In this document: in pieces, positions 21,893-30,557 of the stretch
Layout: each line of letters opens with the position of its first letter
Numbering within the stretch: position 1 is the first letter of the stretch
NCBI GenBank assembly: GCA_021204515.1
Contig: JAJPZH010000107.1
Location: forward strand, 1 to 54,001
DNA from: Alistipes sp.
GTDB lineage: Bacteria; Bacteroidota; Bacteroidia; Bacteroidales; Rikenellaceae
Direction of reading: 5' to 3'
Length of the DNA: 54,001 nucleotides
Notes under the pieces: model-generated
Seen by the model: the letters and a program-made list of their open reading frames with translations, nothing else
Database searches by the model: none
What the model was told of the DNA's origin: nothing
Translations under genes and position numbers: made by a program

Positions 21893-22606
21893 CTACCCGT
21901 TTGCCACGGAGACCATCACCGCTGCGGCCACTGCGGCCGTTTCGGTGCGCAGACGCTGCGTGCCGAGGGTTATCTCCTCGAACCCATTCGCACATGCGAA
22001 GGCGATCTCTTCGGACGAAAAATCGCCTTCGGGACCGATCAGGATCAGCGCCGCTTCGCCCCTGCGGAGTGTTGCTGGGAGGTAGGCTTTGCCTTCGGAC
22101 GACTGCGCCGGGGCGCAGTGGGCGATGAATTTGCGCCCTTCGAAGGGCATGGCCGCCGCTTCGCGGAAGAGCGTGAGCGGACGCAGCGTGGGACGGTAGG
22201 CTTTGAGCGACTGCTTCATGGCCGCCGTGATGACCCGCTCGCCGCGTTCGGGCCTGAAGACCCGGCGTTCGCTGTGCTCGGTTTCGAGCGGTATGATCGT
22301 ACCGACGCCCACTTCGGTCGCCTTTTCGAGGAACCATTCGAAGCGGTCGGCGTTCTTGGTCGGTGCAACGGCCATCGTCAGCGAGTAGGGAAGCGCCTCC
22401 CACCCGGCGCGGGTCTCCGTGACGCGCACCGTGCAGCGCTTCGGATTGTCGTCCGTAATCTCGCAGCAAAATAAATTGCCCCTTCCGTCAGTTATATGAA
22501 GGGTATCTCCGCGTCCCAAACGCAGCACCCGCACGCAGTGTTTCGACTCCTCTTCGCTCAGCGTATGGAGGGGCGGCGTGATGTCGGGGGCGTAAAAAAG
22601 TTGCAT
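21893..22606 (-). CDS. rsmE: 16S rRNA (uracil-1498-N3)-methyltransferase
   Basis: This 237-residue SPOUT-class methyltransferase methylates N3 of U1498 in 16S rRNA using SAM. It has an N-terminal PUA-like domain (SKHCVRVLRLGRGDTLHITDG, residues 22-42) and a C-terminal knot domain with IGPEGDFSSEE and TLGTQRLRTETAAV, which form the SAM-binding trefoil knot. Length is typical (about 235-245). It is divergent from the M3 peptidase gene, with the two promoters intertwined. In many Bacteroidota rsmE stands near unrelated housekeeping genes, as here. Confidence 0.96.
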   Translation of the reverse strand: MQLFYAPDITPPLHTLSEEESKHCVRVLRLGRGDTLHITDGRGNLFCCEITDDNPKRCTVRVTETRAGWEALPYSLTMAVAPTKNADRFEWFLEKATEVGVGTIIPLETEHSERRVFRPERGERVITAAMKQSLKAYRPTLRPLTLFREAAAMPFEGRKFIAHCAPAQSSEGKAYLPATLRRGEAALILIGPEGDFSSEEIAFACANGFEEITLGTQRLRTETAAVAAAVMVSVANG

Positions 22607-22630
22607 ACCTCTTATAATTTACTAACTTTG
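22600..22630 (+). promoter_or_regulatory. Promoter for the first M3 peptidase
   Basis: GTTG (22600-22603), 19 bases, then TAACTTTG (22623-22630). The -7 box is exact and the -33 box is off by one. The -33 element overlaps the first codons of the divergent rsmE. Confidence 0.75.
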
Positions 22631-22638
22631 CAACGTTA

Positions 22639-22663
22639 TACGGATGCATTGCGCGCATCCGTA
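22639..22663. promoter_or_regulatory. Palindrome shared by two divergent 5' leaders
   Basis: A perfect 9-bp inverted repeat (22639-22647 with 22655-22663, 7-base loop) is centred between the two opposed -7 boxes. Both predicted transcripts would begin just outside it, so both carry the hairpin near their 5' end. It could also be an operator. Confidence 0.6.
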
Positions 22664-22674
22664 TTTTCCGCTCG

Positions 22675-22706
22675 CAAAGTTACATAAATAACATGAATAG
22701 ATGAAA
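22675..22706 (-). promoter_or_regulatory. Promoter for rsmE
   Basis: On the minus strand, TTTC (22706-22703), 20 bases, then TAACTTTG (22682-22675). The -33 box lies within the first codons of the divergent M3 peptidase gene. Confidence 0.7.
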
Positions 22707-24875
22707 CGTATTGCAGGTTTATTCACAACACTCTTACTGCTTATGGCACTTGCGTCATGCAACTCCCCGAAAAGCGCAGGGGAGAATCCGTTCTTCAGCC
22801 AGTGGGACACGCCTTTCGGCGTGCCGCCCTTCGATAAGATCCGCGCCAAACACTTCATGCCCGCCTTCGAGCGCGGCATGTCGCTGCACGACGCCGAGAT
22901 CGACGCCATCACGTCGAACAACGACGAGACGACGTTCGAGAATACGATTCTGGCTTACGACAACGCCGGGCAGATGCTGGCTCAGACCGAGCTGATTTTC
23001 GGCATGCTCTGCGCCGCCGAGACCAACGACCGGATGCAGGCTCTGCAGGAGCAGGTGATGCCCCTGCTCTCGGCGCACCGCGATAAAATCCGGCTCGACG
23101 AAAAACTTTTCTCCCGCGTGAAGGATGTCTATGACCGGCGCGCGTCGCTGGGGCTCGACGCCGAGCAGAGCCGACTGCTCAGGAAGACCTACGACGCTTT
23201 CGTGCGTGCCGGCGCCCTGCTCGACGCCGGACAGAAGGCCCGGCTGAAGGAGATCAACGGCGAACTGTCGCTTACGGCCGTGAAATTCGGCAACAACATG
23301 CTGGCCGAGAACAATAACTTCGCGCTCGAACTGACGACGGCGGACGACCTCGACGGTCTGCCTACGGGTGTCCGGGACGCTGCGCGCGAAAAGGCGCAGG
23401 CGATGGGCAAGGGCGACAAGTGGGTATTCACGCTCCACAAACCGAGTCTGATTCCGTTTCTGACCTACTCGACCAAGCGCGACCTGCGCGAAAAGATCTA
23501 TAAGGCGTACCTGAACCGCTGCAACAACGGCGATCAGTACGACAATAAACAACTTATCAACGATTTCATCCGCCTGCGGACGGAGAAGGCCAAGATGCTG
23601 GGCTACCCGTCGTACGCCGCCTATGTCGTGGCCGACGAGATGGCCGGCACGACCGATGCGGTTTACTCGCTGCTGGACCAGATATGGACTCCGGCGCTCG
23701 ATCGTGCCAAGGACGAACTGGCCGAGATGGACAAACTCCTGCAGCAGGACGTTCCGGGCGCGACGTTCGAGTCGTGGGACTGGTGGTATTACGCCGAGAA
23801 GCTGCGCAAGAAGAATTATGCCCTCGACGAGGAGATGCTGCGGCCCTATTTCTCGCTCGAAAACGTGCAGGGCGGCATCTTCTACCTCGCCAACCGGCTT
23901 TACGGCATCACCTTCCAGCCCATCGTGGCGCCGCTCTACCACCCCGAGGCGATCGCCTACGAGGTGCTCGACGCCGACCAGTCGCATCTGGGCGTGCTCT
24001 ATTTCGACTTCTTCCCGCGCGACGGCAAGAGTCAGGGGGCGTGGTGCGGCAACTACGTCGAACAGACCTACCGGGACGGCGAGCGCGTCGCTCCCGTGGT
24101 GAGCATCGTCTGCAACTTCACCCGGCCGGTGCGCAACACCCCTGCGCTGCTGACGCTCGACGAGACCGAAACGCTTTTCCACGAATTCGGCCATGCGCTC
24201 CACTTCCTGTTCCACGACGTGAAATACCGCGGCCTTACGGAGGTCGAGGGCGACTTCGTGGAGCTTCCTTCGCAGGTGATGGAAAACTGGGCCTTCGAAC
24301 CCGAAATGCTGAAACAGTACGCCGTACACTACCGCACGGGCGAGGTGATTCCCAAATACCTCGTCGATAAACTGCGCAGGAGCGAACTCTTTAATCAGGG
24401 CTTCGCCACTACGGAACTGATTGCCGCGTCGCTGTCCGACATGGACATCCATTCGACGACCGATTACGAACCGTTCGATCCGATGGTGTTCGAACGCAGG
24501 GCGCTCAATGAAAAACGCGGTCTGATTCCGCAGATCGAACCCCGCTACCGTTATCCCTATTTCAGCCATATTTTCGACGGCGGCTATTCGGCGGGCTACT
24601 ACTTCTATACGTGGGCCGAGGTGCTCGACAAGGATGCGTTCGCGGCCTTCCGCGAGAGCGGCGACCTGTTCAACAAGAAGATCGCCGCCGATTTCCGTAC
24701 CAAGATCCTCGCACGCGGCGGTTCCGAGGACGGAATGACGCTCTACCGGGCCTTCCGCGGGGCCGATCCCGACAAGCGGGCGATGCTCCGTGGCCGCGGC
24801 CTGCTCGCCGAACCCGATCCGCAGCCGGACGAAGAGACCCCGATTCCCCTCGAACCGGAATCGGACGGGCAATAG
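22701..24875 (+). CDS. M3-family zinc metallopeptidase (Dcp-like), lipoprotein
   Basis: This 724-residue thimet-oligopeptidase/Dcp-type peptidase cleaves short peptides, classically releasing C-terminal dipeptides. The zinc motif H494-EFGH is within LFHEFGHALHFLF, and the third ligand Glu follows in a GDFVELPSQVMENW segment. The N-terminus has a lipoprotein signal with lipobox ASC near residue 20, so the enzyme is tethered to a membrane in the envelope rather than cytoplasmic as E. coli Dcp is. Length is normal (about 680-720). The ATG is overlapped by a three-codon mini-frame at 22693 that ends on its own start (ATGA), which might modulate initiation. A paralogue follows directly. Confidence 0.96.
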   Translation: MKRIAGLFTTLLLLMALASCNSPKSAGENPFFSQWDTPFGVPPFDKIRAKHFMPAFERGMSLHDAEIDAITSNNDETTFENTILAYDNAGQMLAQTELIFGMLCAAETNDRMQALQEQVMPLLSAHRDKIRLDEKLFSRVKDVYDRRASLGLDAEQSRLLRKTYDAFVRAGALLDAGQKARLKEINGELSLTAVKFGNNMLAENNNFALELTTADDLDGLPTGVRDAAREKAQAMGKGDKWVFTLHKPSLIPFLTYSTKRDLREKIYKAYLNRCNNGDQYDNKQLINDFIRLRTEKAKMLGYPSYAAYVVADEMAGTTDAVYSLLDQIWTPALDRAKDELAEMDKLLQQDVPGATFESWDWWYYAEKLRKKNYALDEEMLRPYFSLENVQGGIFYLANRLYGITFQPIVAPLYHPEAIAYEVLDADQSHLGVLYFDFFPRDGKSQGAWCGNYVEQTYRDGERVAPVVSIVCNFTRPVRNTPALLTLDETETLFHEFGHALHFLFHDVKYRGLTEVEGDFVELPSQVMENWAFEPEMLKQYAVHYRTGEVIPKYLVDKLRRSELFNQGFATTELIAASLSDMDIHSTTDYEPFDPMVFERRALNEKRGLIPQIEPRYRYPYFSHIFDGGYSAGYYFYTWAEVLDKDAFAAFRESGDLFNKKIAADFRTKILARGGSEDGMTLYRAFRGADPDKRAMLRGRGLLAEPDPQPDEETPIPLEPESDGQ

Positions 24876-24911
24876 ACGAATCGTAAGAATTAACCCAATA
24901 TTTGCAGTAAC

Positions 24912-27032
24912 ATGAAAAAAGCACTTATCATTATGACCTTTTCAGCTATGGCGGCAGGCTGCGCCGACAATTCGATTCCCAAAGCGCAGCTGCCCGAACT
25001 GGATACCACCAACCCCCTGCTGGCGGAGTGGAACACGCCCCATCAGACGCCGCCGTTCTCGCAGATCGAGCTTTCGGATTACGAGCCTGCGTTCGATGCG
25101 GCCATCGCCTGCTCGCGCGCCGAGATCGAGGCGATCGTCAAAAACCCCAAGAAGCCGACGTTCGGCAATACCATCGTGGCGCTGGAGCGTCAGGGAGCGC
25201 TGCTCGATCGTATTTCGGGCATCTTCTACAACCTGCTCGAAGCCGCGACTTCGGACCAGATGCAGGAGATCGCGCTCCGCGTTCAGCCCAAGCTCACCGA
25301 GCTGTCGAACGACGTTTCGCTCAATCCGGAGCTTTTCGCCCGTGTGAAGGCGGTTTACGAGAAACCCGGCCGCGGTCTTTCGAAGGAGGACAAGAAACTG
25401 CTGGAAGATACCTATCAGAGCTTTGCCCGCAGCGGCGCAGCCCTTTCGGACGCCGATAAGGAGCTTTACCGCAAGTATACCTCCGAGTTGTCGGCCGCGA
25501 CCCTGCAGTTCGGTCAGAACGCGCTGGCGGCGACCAACGCCTTTACGATCAATATTACCGACCCGAAGGTCGTTGCCGAGCTGCCCGCATTCGTCCGGGA
25601 GGGTATGGCCGCCGACGCCAAGGCACGCGGCGAGAAGGGCTGGACCGTGACGCTGCAGGCGCCGAGCTATGTGCCGTTCATGACCTATTCGTCGAACCGT
25701 GCGCTGAAGGAGAAGCTCTGGCGCGCCTACAATTCGCGTGCGCTGGGCGGCGAGAATGACAACACGCAGATCGTGAAGCAGATCGCCAACCTGCGTCTGA
25801 AGATCGCCAACCTGCTGGGCTACAAGTGCTATGCGGATTACGTGCTCGAACGCCGTATGGCCGAAAACACCCCGACCGTCACGGCGTTCCTCGACGAACT
25901 GCTCGGCGAGACCAAGGCCTATGCCGACAAGGATTACCGGATGATCGGCGACTATGCCGCTTCGCTCGGCTTCAAGGGCCAGCTGATGCCGTGGGACTGG
26001 GGCTATTACAGCAAGAAATACAAGGACGAGAAATATGCGCTCAACGACGAGGTCGTGAAGCCCTATCTGAAGCTCGAAAACGTGAAGAAGGGCGTGTTCA
26101 TGCTTGCCAACAAGCTTTACGGCCTGAATTTCACGCCCAATGACAAGATCGAGGTCTATCATCCCGACGTGACGGCTTACGACGTAACCGACGAGAACGG
26201 CCGCTTTATGGCCGTGCTCTACCTCGACTTCTTCCCCCGCGAATCGAAGCGCTCGGGAGCGTGGATGACCGAATTCCGCGGTACGAAGATCGAGGACGGC
26301 GAGGAGACCCGTCCGCTTGTGTCGCTGGTGATGAACTTCACCAAACCTACGGAAACCGCGCCGTCGCTGCTGACGTTCGACGAGCTGGAGACTTTCCTCC
26401 ACGAGTTCGGACACGCCCTGCACGGTATGCTGGGCGAGGGCGAATACGAGTCGCAGACCGGTACGAACGTCTACCGCGACTTCGTGGAGCTTCCTTCGCA
26501 GATTATGGAAAACTGGGCTACCGAGAAGGAATTCCTCGACCTGTGGGCCGTGAATTACCAGACCGGCGAGCCGATTCCCGCCGAGATCGTGGACCGCATT
26601 ATCGCGGCGCAGAACTATCTGGCCGCCTACCTGAACGTGCGCCAGTTGTCGTTCGGTCTGACCGACATGGCTTGGCATACGATCACCGAACCCTTCGAGG
26701 GCGACGTCGAGCAGTTCGAAGTGGCGTCGATGGCTCCCTCGCAGGTCGTGCCCGTCGTGCCGGGTACGGCGATGGCCCCCGCTTTCGGTCATATCTTTTC
26801 GGGCGGTTATGCCGCCGGTTATTACGGCTACAAGTGGGCCGAGGTGCTGGAAGCCGACGCTTTCTCGCTCTTCAAGGAGAAAGGCATCTTCAACCGCGAA
26901 GTATCCGGATCGTTCCGCGAGAACATCCTTTCGAAAGGCGGTACGGAACATCCCATGGAGCTTTATGTGCGTTTCCGCGGTCACAAGCCCGAAACCAAGG
27001 CGCTGATCGAAAAGATGGGGCTGGGGAAGTAA
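24912..27032 (+). CDS. M3-family zinc metallopeptidase (Dcp-like), second lipoprotein paralogue
   Basis: This 706-residue paralogue of the preceding gene is collinear with it along its length. Its zinc motif is H497-EFGH in FLHEFGHALHGML, followed by DFVELPSQIMENW. The lipobox AAGC near residue 17 predicts envelope anchoring. The 36-base spacer has a near-match -7 box (AATATTTG), so it may have its own weak promoter as well as read-through from the first copy. The two have diverged considerably, so this is an old duplication with possible split of peptide preference. Confidence 0.96.
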   Translation: MKKALIIMTFSAMAAGCADNSIPKAQLPELDTTNPLLAEWNTPHQTPPFSQIELSDYEPAFDAAIACSRAEIEAIVKNPKKPTFGNTIVALERQGALLDRISGIFYNLLEAATSDQMQEIALRVQPKLTELSNDVSLNPELFARVKAVYEKPGRGLSKEDKKLLEDTYQSFARSGAALSDADKELYRKYTSELSAATLQFGQNALAATNAFTINITDPKVVAELPAFVREGMAADAKARGEKGWTVTLQAPSYVPFMTYSSNRALKEKLWRAYNSRALGGENDNTQIVKQIANLRLKIANLLGYKCYADYVLERRMAENTPTVTAFLDELLGETKAYADKDYRMIGDYAASLGFKGQLMPWDWGYYSKKYKDEKYALNDEVVKPYLKLENVKKGVFMLANKLYGLNFTPNDKIEVYHPDVTAYDVTDENGRFMAVLYLDFFPRESKRSGAWMTEFRGTKIEDGEETRPLVSLVMNFTKPTETAPSLLTFDELETFLHEFGHALHGMLGEGEYESQTGTNVYRDFVELPSQIMENWATEKEFLDLWAVNYQTGEPIPAEIVDRIIAAQNYLAAYLNVRQLSFGLTDMAWHTITEPFEGDVEQFEVASMAPSQVVPVVPGTAMAPAFGHIFSGGYAAGYYGYKWAEVLEADAFSLFKEKGIFNREVSGSFRENILSKGGTEHPMELYVRFRGHKPETKALIEKMGLGK

Positions 27033-27052
27033 ACCGGCTGCATGTATGACGG

Positions 27053-27083
27053 ACAAAAGGGGACCTTTCAGGTTCCCTTTTGT
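27053..27083 (+). terminator. Terminator after the M3 peptidase pair
   Basis: A 14-bp stem (27053-27066 with 27070-27083, one G-T pair) has a TTC loop and T-rich sequence after it. Confidence 0.9.
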
Positions 27084-27128
27084 TTTATTTCTTTTGCCCA
27101 AAAAAAGATCAATTTGTCAATATTTTAC

Positions 27129-27136
27129 TAAATTTG
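27129..27136 (+). promoter_or_regulatory. -7 box upstream of the putative regulator
   Basis: TAAATTTG matches TAnnTTTG and lies 43 bases before the ATG. No -33 box is found at the usual 19-21 spacing. Confidence 0.5.
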
Positions 27137-27179
27137 CGGTTGGGATTGAGAATTTGATAATAGATTTAATATTTGCACT

Positions 27180-28187
27180 ATGCCTCTTGAAAAACTGAAT
27201 GCGGCGCTGATCGCCGCTATTCAAGACAGCACGCCGGAATACTCCAATCCGGCGGCCATACTGACCGATAAACTGAATATCGGCCGCGAAGCGGCTTACC
27301 GTCGTCTCCGCGGCGAGGTGCCCTTTACCTTCGGTGAAGCGGCGGTACTTTCGGCCCAGATGAATTTTTCGCTCGACCGCACTGTCGGAGCCGTCGATCT
27401 GGGAAACATACTCTTCCGGCTCAGCTTCAACGACTATCATACGGCGCTCGAAGAATACACGGGCGTTATCGACCAAGACACGCTTTTCTATCGTGAAATC
27501 TCGTCGGACGCCGATGCGGAGCAGGCTATCGCCGGAAACTCGTTTCCGCGGATGCTTTACATGCGTTACGAAGGGCTGACCAATTTCAAACTCTTCAAGT
27601 GGCTTTACCAGCAGGGGCTCGTCGATTGTTCGACGACTAAATTCAAGGATATGAAAGCTCCCGATACGCTTTTGCAGAGTTATCGCGACCTGCTGAAAGA
27701 GGCGCAGCTGATGCCTTCGACGACGCTGGTGTTCGACGGCAGCTGCACCAAGCGCTGGGTCAATGCCATCTGCGCGTTCCGCAACATGCACCTGATAACC
27801 GACGAGAGCGTTGAGATGCTGAAGGCCGAACTGCTGCAACTGCTCGACGAATTGGAAGAAATAGCCGTCACCGGTCAGTTCCGCAGCGGAAAACCGGTGT
27901 CTATTTATATATCGGACATGGATATCGAAGCGACATACTGCTATGTTACGGCACGGCATTACCGGGCGAGCTGTATCGAGACATTCTCGATCAATTCGCT
28001 GAGAAGCGCCGATCCGGGCATGTTCGAGCATATTAAGCGGTGGATTACGTCGCTGAGTCGTTTTGCGACGTTGATTTCGTGCAGCGGAGAATTGCAGCGG
28101 ATTCATTTCTTCAAGCGTCAGCGTGCCATAGTGGCAGAATTGGAAAGGGAGGGCTTAGAACCCTCCCCCGAAGTCTTGCAGGAATAA
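27180..28187 (+). CDS. Putative HTH transcriptional regulator, Bacteroidales type
   Basis: This 335-residue soluble protein has no signal peptide. The N-terminal 70 residues look like a helix-turn-helix: AAILTDKLNIGREAAYRRLRGEVPFTFGEAAVLSAQMNFSLD reads as two helices with a recognition segment around EAAYRRLRG. The remaining roughly 260 residues are predicted mostly helical, contain no enzyme motif, and might sense a ligand or dimerise. Similar proteins are common in Bacteroidales, where they are usually annotated as hypothetical. It stands alone between a terminator and the tRNA-Gln region. The regulator role is inferred only from the N-terminal fold. Confidence 0.65.
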   Translation: MPLEKLNAALIAAIQDSTPEYSNPAAILTDKLNIGREAAYRRLRGEVPFTFGEAAVLSAQMNFSLDRTVGAVDLGNILFRLSFNDYHTALEEYTGVIDQDTLFYREISSDADAEQAIAGNSFPRMLYMRYEGLTNFKLFKWLYQQGLVDCSTTKFKDMKAPDTLLQSYRDLLKEAQLMPSTTLVFDGSCTKRWVNAICAFRNMHLITDESVEMLKAELLQLLDELEEIAVTGQFRSGKPVSIYISDMDIEATYCYVTARHYRASCIETFSINSLRSADPGMFEHIKRWITSLSRFATLISCSGELQRIHFFKRQRAIVAELEREGLEPSPEVLQE

Positions 28188-28528
28188 ACGGAACCTTGCG
28201 TCTAGCTCCATATGTTTAGCCTGTGCTTCAAATCCTGACGGATTTTCCACTTGCGTCACTTTTGCGGGTGTAACCCGCCCCTTGCACAATCCCACTTGAA
28301 TTCTTCATATCTCCTGTGCAATACAAACGTACTGCATTTTCAGGGGACGAGCAAGACGGAAAACAGAAATCAGCAGGAATCTTCGCACCTAATTTCGAAA
28401 CAGTTTCGGGGTGCAGGCGTGTGTTGTGAAAATCGACGGTCGGATTTTTGCTGTATTGTCGATTCGCGGGGTTCGGCAGGTTATTTGTTTCGGAATTCGA
28501 AACAGACGCATGCGCCGGATAAAAATGA
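28188..28528. other. Gene-poor stretch between regulator and tRNA-Gln
   Basis: This interval is AT-richer than its surroundings. Reading frames of about 130 residues exist on both strands but lack start context, domains or coding-like codon use. I see small palindromes (for example gcgggtgtaacccgc near 28264 and a gtttcggaattcgaaac type repeat near 28487) but no integrase, IS end or attachment-site repeat of the tRNA. I assign no function. Confidence 0.5.
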
Positions 28529-28554
28529 AAAAGCGAGGATAATTCCTCGCTTTT
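28529..28554 (-). terminator. Terminator of tRNA-Gln
   Basis: A perfect 11-bp stem (28529-28539 with 28544-28554, loop TAAT) starts three bases after the tRNA 3' end on the minus strand and is followed by T-rich sequence. Confidence 0.88.
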
Positions 28555-28557
28555 CAG

Positions 28558-28628
28558 TTGAGCTACCTGGATTCGAACCAAGAATAACAGGACCAGAATC
28601 TGTCGTGTTACCATTACACCATAGCTCA
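28558..28628 (-). tRNA. tRNA-Gln (anticodon CTG)
   Basis: This 71-nt cloverleaf on the minus strand has a 7-bp acceptor stem TGAGCTA/TAGCTCA with the U1-A72 pair typical of tRNA-Gln, and an encoded discriminator base A. The D-arm is GTGTAATGGTAACAC. The anticodon loop TTCTGGT gives anticodon CTG, which reads CAG. The T-arm has TTCGAAT with a CTTGG/CCAGG stem. The anticodon stem has one apparent A-C mismatch next to the loop. CCA is not encoded. It has its own promoter and terminator and so is a single-gene unit. Confidence 0.95.
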
Positions 28629-28645
28629 ATGACGTTTTGGTGATG

Positions 28646-28676
28646 CAAAAGTAGAACTTTATTTTTCAATTGCAAA
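28646..28676 (-). promoter_or_regulatory. Promoter for tRNA-Gln
   Basis: On the minus strand, TTTG (28676-28673), exactly 19 bases, then TACTTTTG (28653-28646). Both boxes match the Bacteroidota consensus. The predicted start is about 10 bases before the mature tRNA 5' end. Confidence 0.88.
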
Positions 28677-28698
28677 GAAAATTCCGAAAAAAATTTCG

Positions 28699-28706
28699 TA
28701 CATTTG
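28699..28706 (+). promoter_or_regulatory. -7 box upstream of the nucleoside permease
   Basis: TACATTTG matches TAnnTTTG and lies 59 bases before the ATG. A -33 box at standard spacing is not evident. Confidence 0.5.
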
Positions 28707-28765
28707 TTTTAATCGTTTCCGAACTAAATGGACCTGAAAATAAAATAACGTAAAATCAGAGAATT

Positions 28766-30010
28766 ATGGGAATTAAGTTTCGCCTTATCGTTATGAACTT
28801 CCTCCAGTACGCCATCTGGGGCTCGTGGCTTATTTCGCTGGGCGCCTATCTGGGAGGGGGACTTGACTTCACGGGGCTGCAGATCGGCAGTTTCTTCGCG
28901 ACGATGGGCGTCGCTTCGCTGTTCATGCCCGCCGTGATGGGAATCATAGCCGACCGGTGGATTCCGGCGCAGAAACTGCTGGGCATCTGCCACCTGATCA
29001 GCGGCGCCTTCCTCGTGGCGGCGGCTTCGCAGACGACCTATGCACCTTTATACAGTTGTATGCTGCTGAGCGTGATGTTCTATATGCCGACGATCGCGCT
29101 CTCCAACTCGGTGGCTTACAACGCCCTCGATCTGGCGAAACTCGATACCGTGAAACATTTTCCGCCGATCCGCGTGTGGGGAACCGTGGGATTCATCGCC
29201 GCGATGTGGTTCGTCGATCTGACGCATATCGGCGGTATCCAGATCAAGCTCACCGCTTGGCAGCTCTATGTTTCGGCGTTTCTGTCGTTCGTATTGGCGG
29301 TCTATTCCTTCTCGCTGCCCGGATGCTCCGTAGACCGCAGCGTCAAATCGCAGTCGTGGATCGACACGCTGGGCCTCCGCGCTTTCGCGCTTTTCAAAGA
29401 GAAGCGTATGGCCGTCTTCTTCATCTTCTCGATGCTGCTCGGCGCTGCGTTGCAGATTACCAACGCTTTCGGCGATACCTATATTCAGAACTTCGGTTCG
29501 ATGCCGCAGTATGCAGATTCGGCCATCGTGAAGCACTCGGTGATCCTGCTGTCGCTCTCGCAGATGTCCGAGACGTTCTGTATTCTGCTGATTCCGTTCT
29601 TCCTCCGGCGTTTCGGCATCAAGAAGGTGATGCTGATTTCGATGCTGGCGTGGGTGCTCCGCTTCGGATTCTTCGGGATAGGCAATCCCGGTTCGGGCGC
29701 GACGTTCCTGATCCTTTCGATGATCGTGTACGGTGTGTCGTTCGATTTCTTCAACATTTCGGGTTCGCTGTTCGTCGAGAAGGAGACCAGCCGCGAAATC
29801 CGCTCTTCGGCGCAGGGCGTCTTTATGATTATGACCAACGGCTTCGGCGCGTTCTTCGGGTCGTATGCCGCAGGCGCCGTCGTCGATGCGTGGGGATGGC
29901 CCGATTCGTGGTTTATCTTCGCGGGTTACGCTCTCGTGGTGGCCGTAGTCTTCGCCTTGGTGTTCAAATACAAGCACAACCCCGCGGAGATGGCGTCGGT
30001 GAACCATTAA
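28766..30010 (+). CDS. Nucleoside:proton symporter, MFS (NupG-like)
   Basis: This 414-residue major facilitator has 12 predicted membrane segments. The N-terminus MGIKFRLIVMNFLQYAIWGSW and the RVWGTVGFIAAMWF segment are characteristic of the NupG/XapB nucleoside permease family, which imports purine and pyrimidine nucleosides with protons across the inner membrane. Length matches (about 415-420). It is a single-gene unit: tRNA-Gln is divergent upstream, and a strong bidirectional terminator follows. No nucleoside-catabolic genes are adjacent. Confidence 0.93.
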   Translation: MGIKFRLIVMNFLQYAIWGSWLISLGAYLGGGLDFTGLQIGSFFATMGVASLFMPAVMGIIADRWIPAQKLLGICHLISGAFLVAAASQTTYAPLYSCMLLSVMFYMPTIALSNSVAYNALDLAKLDTVKHFPPIRVWGTVGFIAAMWFVDLTHIGGIQIKLTAWQLYVSAFLSFVLAVYSFSLPGCSVDRSVKSQSWIDTLGLRAFALFKEKRMAVFFIFSMLLGAALQITNAFGDTYIQNFGSMPQYADSAIVKHSVILLSLSQMSETFCILLIPFFLRRFGIKKVMLISMLAWVLRFGFFGIGNPGSGATFLILSMIVYGVSFDFFNISGSLFVEKETSREIRSSAQGVFMIMTNGFGAFFGSYAAGAVVDAWGWPDSWFIFAGYALVVAVVFALVFKYKHNPAEMASVNH

Positions 30011-30014
30011 TCCT

Positions 30015-30063
30015 AAAAACGATTCCGGCGGCAGGGACTTCCTTTGCCGCCGGAATCGTTTTT
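30015..30063. terminator. Bidirectional terminator between permease and acetyltransferase
   Basis: A 19-bp perfect stem (30015-30033 with 30045-30063) has A-run and T-run flanks and separates two convergent genes. Confidence 0.93.
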
Positions 30064-30064
30064 G

Positions 30065-30508
30065 TTACCGTCTCAGCATCCTGACATGCGGAATGCCCGC
30101 TTCGTGGTAAGTTCCGGAAACGGCTTCGAAACCGAGCGACGCATAAAATCCGGCGAGGTGTTCCTGTGCCGAGATGCGGACCGGCTGCGGACCCCATGTC
30201 TCCGTGATGTACCGCAGGGCTTCGAGCATCAGGCGGCGGCACAATCCGCGGCGGCGGTAACCGGCATCGACCAGAACCCGGCCTACGGAGACTTCGTCTT
30301 GGACGATTCCTGCGGGGATGATTCGCAGGAATGCGATGACGCGGCCGTCTTCCTCCATCCAGAGAAAGACGCTCTGCGGATCGACGGCGTCGGCGTCGGG
30401 GGCGGTGATATGCTGTTCGAGGAAAAAGACGGCTTCGCGGGCCTGCACGATGCGGTGGTACTCGGCGGCGGAGATTTCGCTGAAATGTTTGATGACGACG
30501 GGGTACAT
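30065..30508 (-). CDS. GNAT-family acetyltransferase, ElaA-like
   Basis: This 147-residue GNAT N-acetyltransferase uses acetyl-CoA. The opening (YHRIVQAREAVFFLEQ) and the core stretch VGRVLVDAGYRRRGLCRRLM, whose RRRGL loop binds the acetyl-CoA pyrophosphate, match ElaA-type proteins (about 150 residues), whose substrate is unknown. A longer upstream frame exists, but the ATG at 30508 gives the family length, and a TATCTTTG box (30537-30530) lies 22 bases before it. It is divergent from the ferredoxin-nitroreductase, with only 49 bases between the starts. Confidence 0.9.
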   Translation of the reverse strand: MYPVVIKHFSEISAAEYHRIVQAREAVFFLEQHITAPDADAVDPQSVFLWMEEDGRVIAFLRIIPAGIVQDEVSVGRVLVDAGYRRRGLCRRLMLEALRYITETWGPQPVRISAQEHLAGFYASLGFEAVSGTYHEAGIPHVRMLRR

Positions 30509-30529
30509 GGTGTTTGTCGGATAGATGGC

Positions 30530-30537
30530 AAAGATAT
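30530..30537 (-). promoter_or_regulatory. -7 box for the GNAT gene
   Basis: TATCTTTG on the minus strand matches TAnnTTTG. It lies 22 bases upstream of the chosen start, which supports that start over longer options. Confidence 0.55.
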
Positions 30538-30557
30538 TGAAAAATTTTGAAAGACAT

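Noticed and set aside
22755-27101. Two open frames of about 705 and 719 residues opposite the M3 peptidases
   Set aside because: They mirror the peptidase genes in the opposite strand with no domain or start signal; artefacts of codon bias.
28228-28643. Frames of about 130 residues on both strands between the regulator and tRNA-Gln
   Set aside because: They overlap the tRNA or its terminator, have no domain, and their composition is not coding-like.
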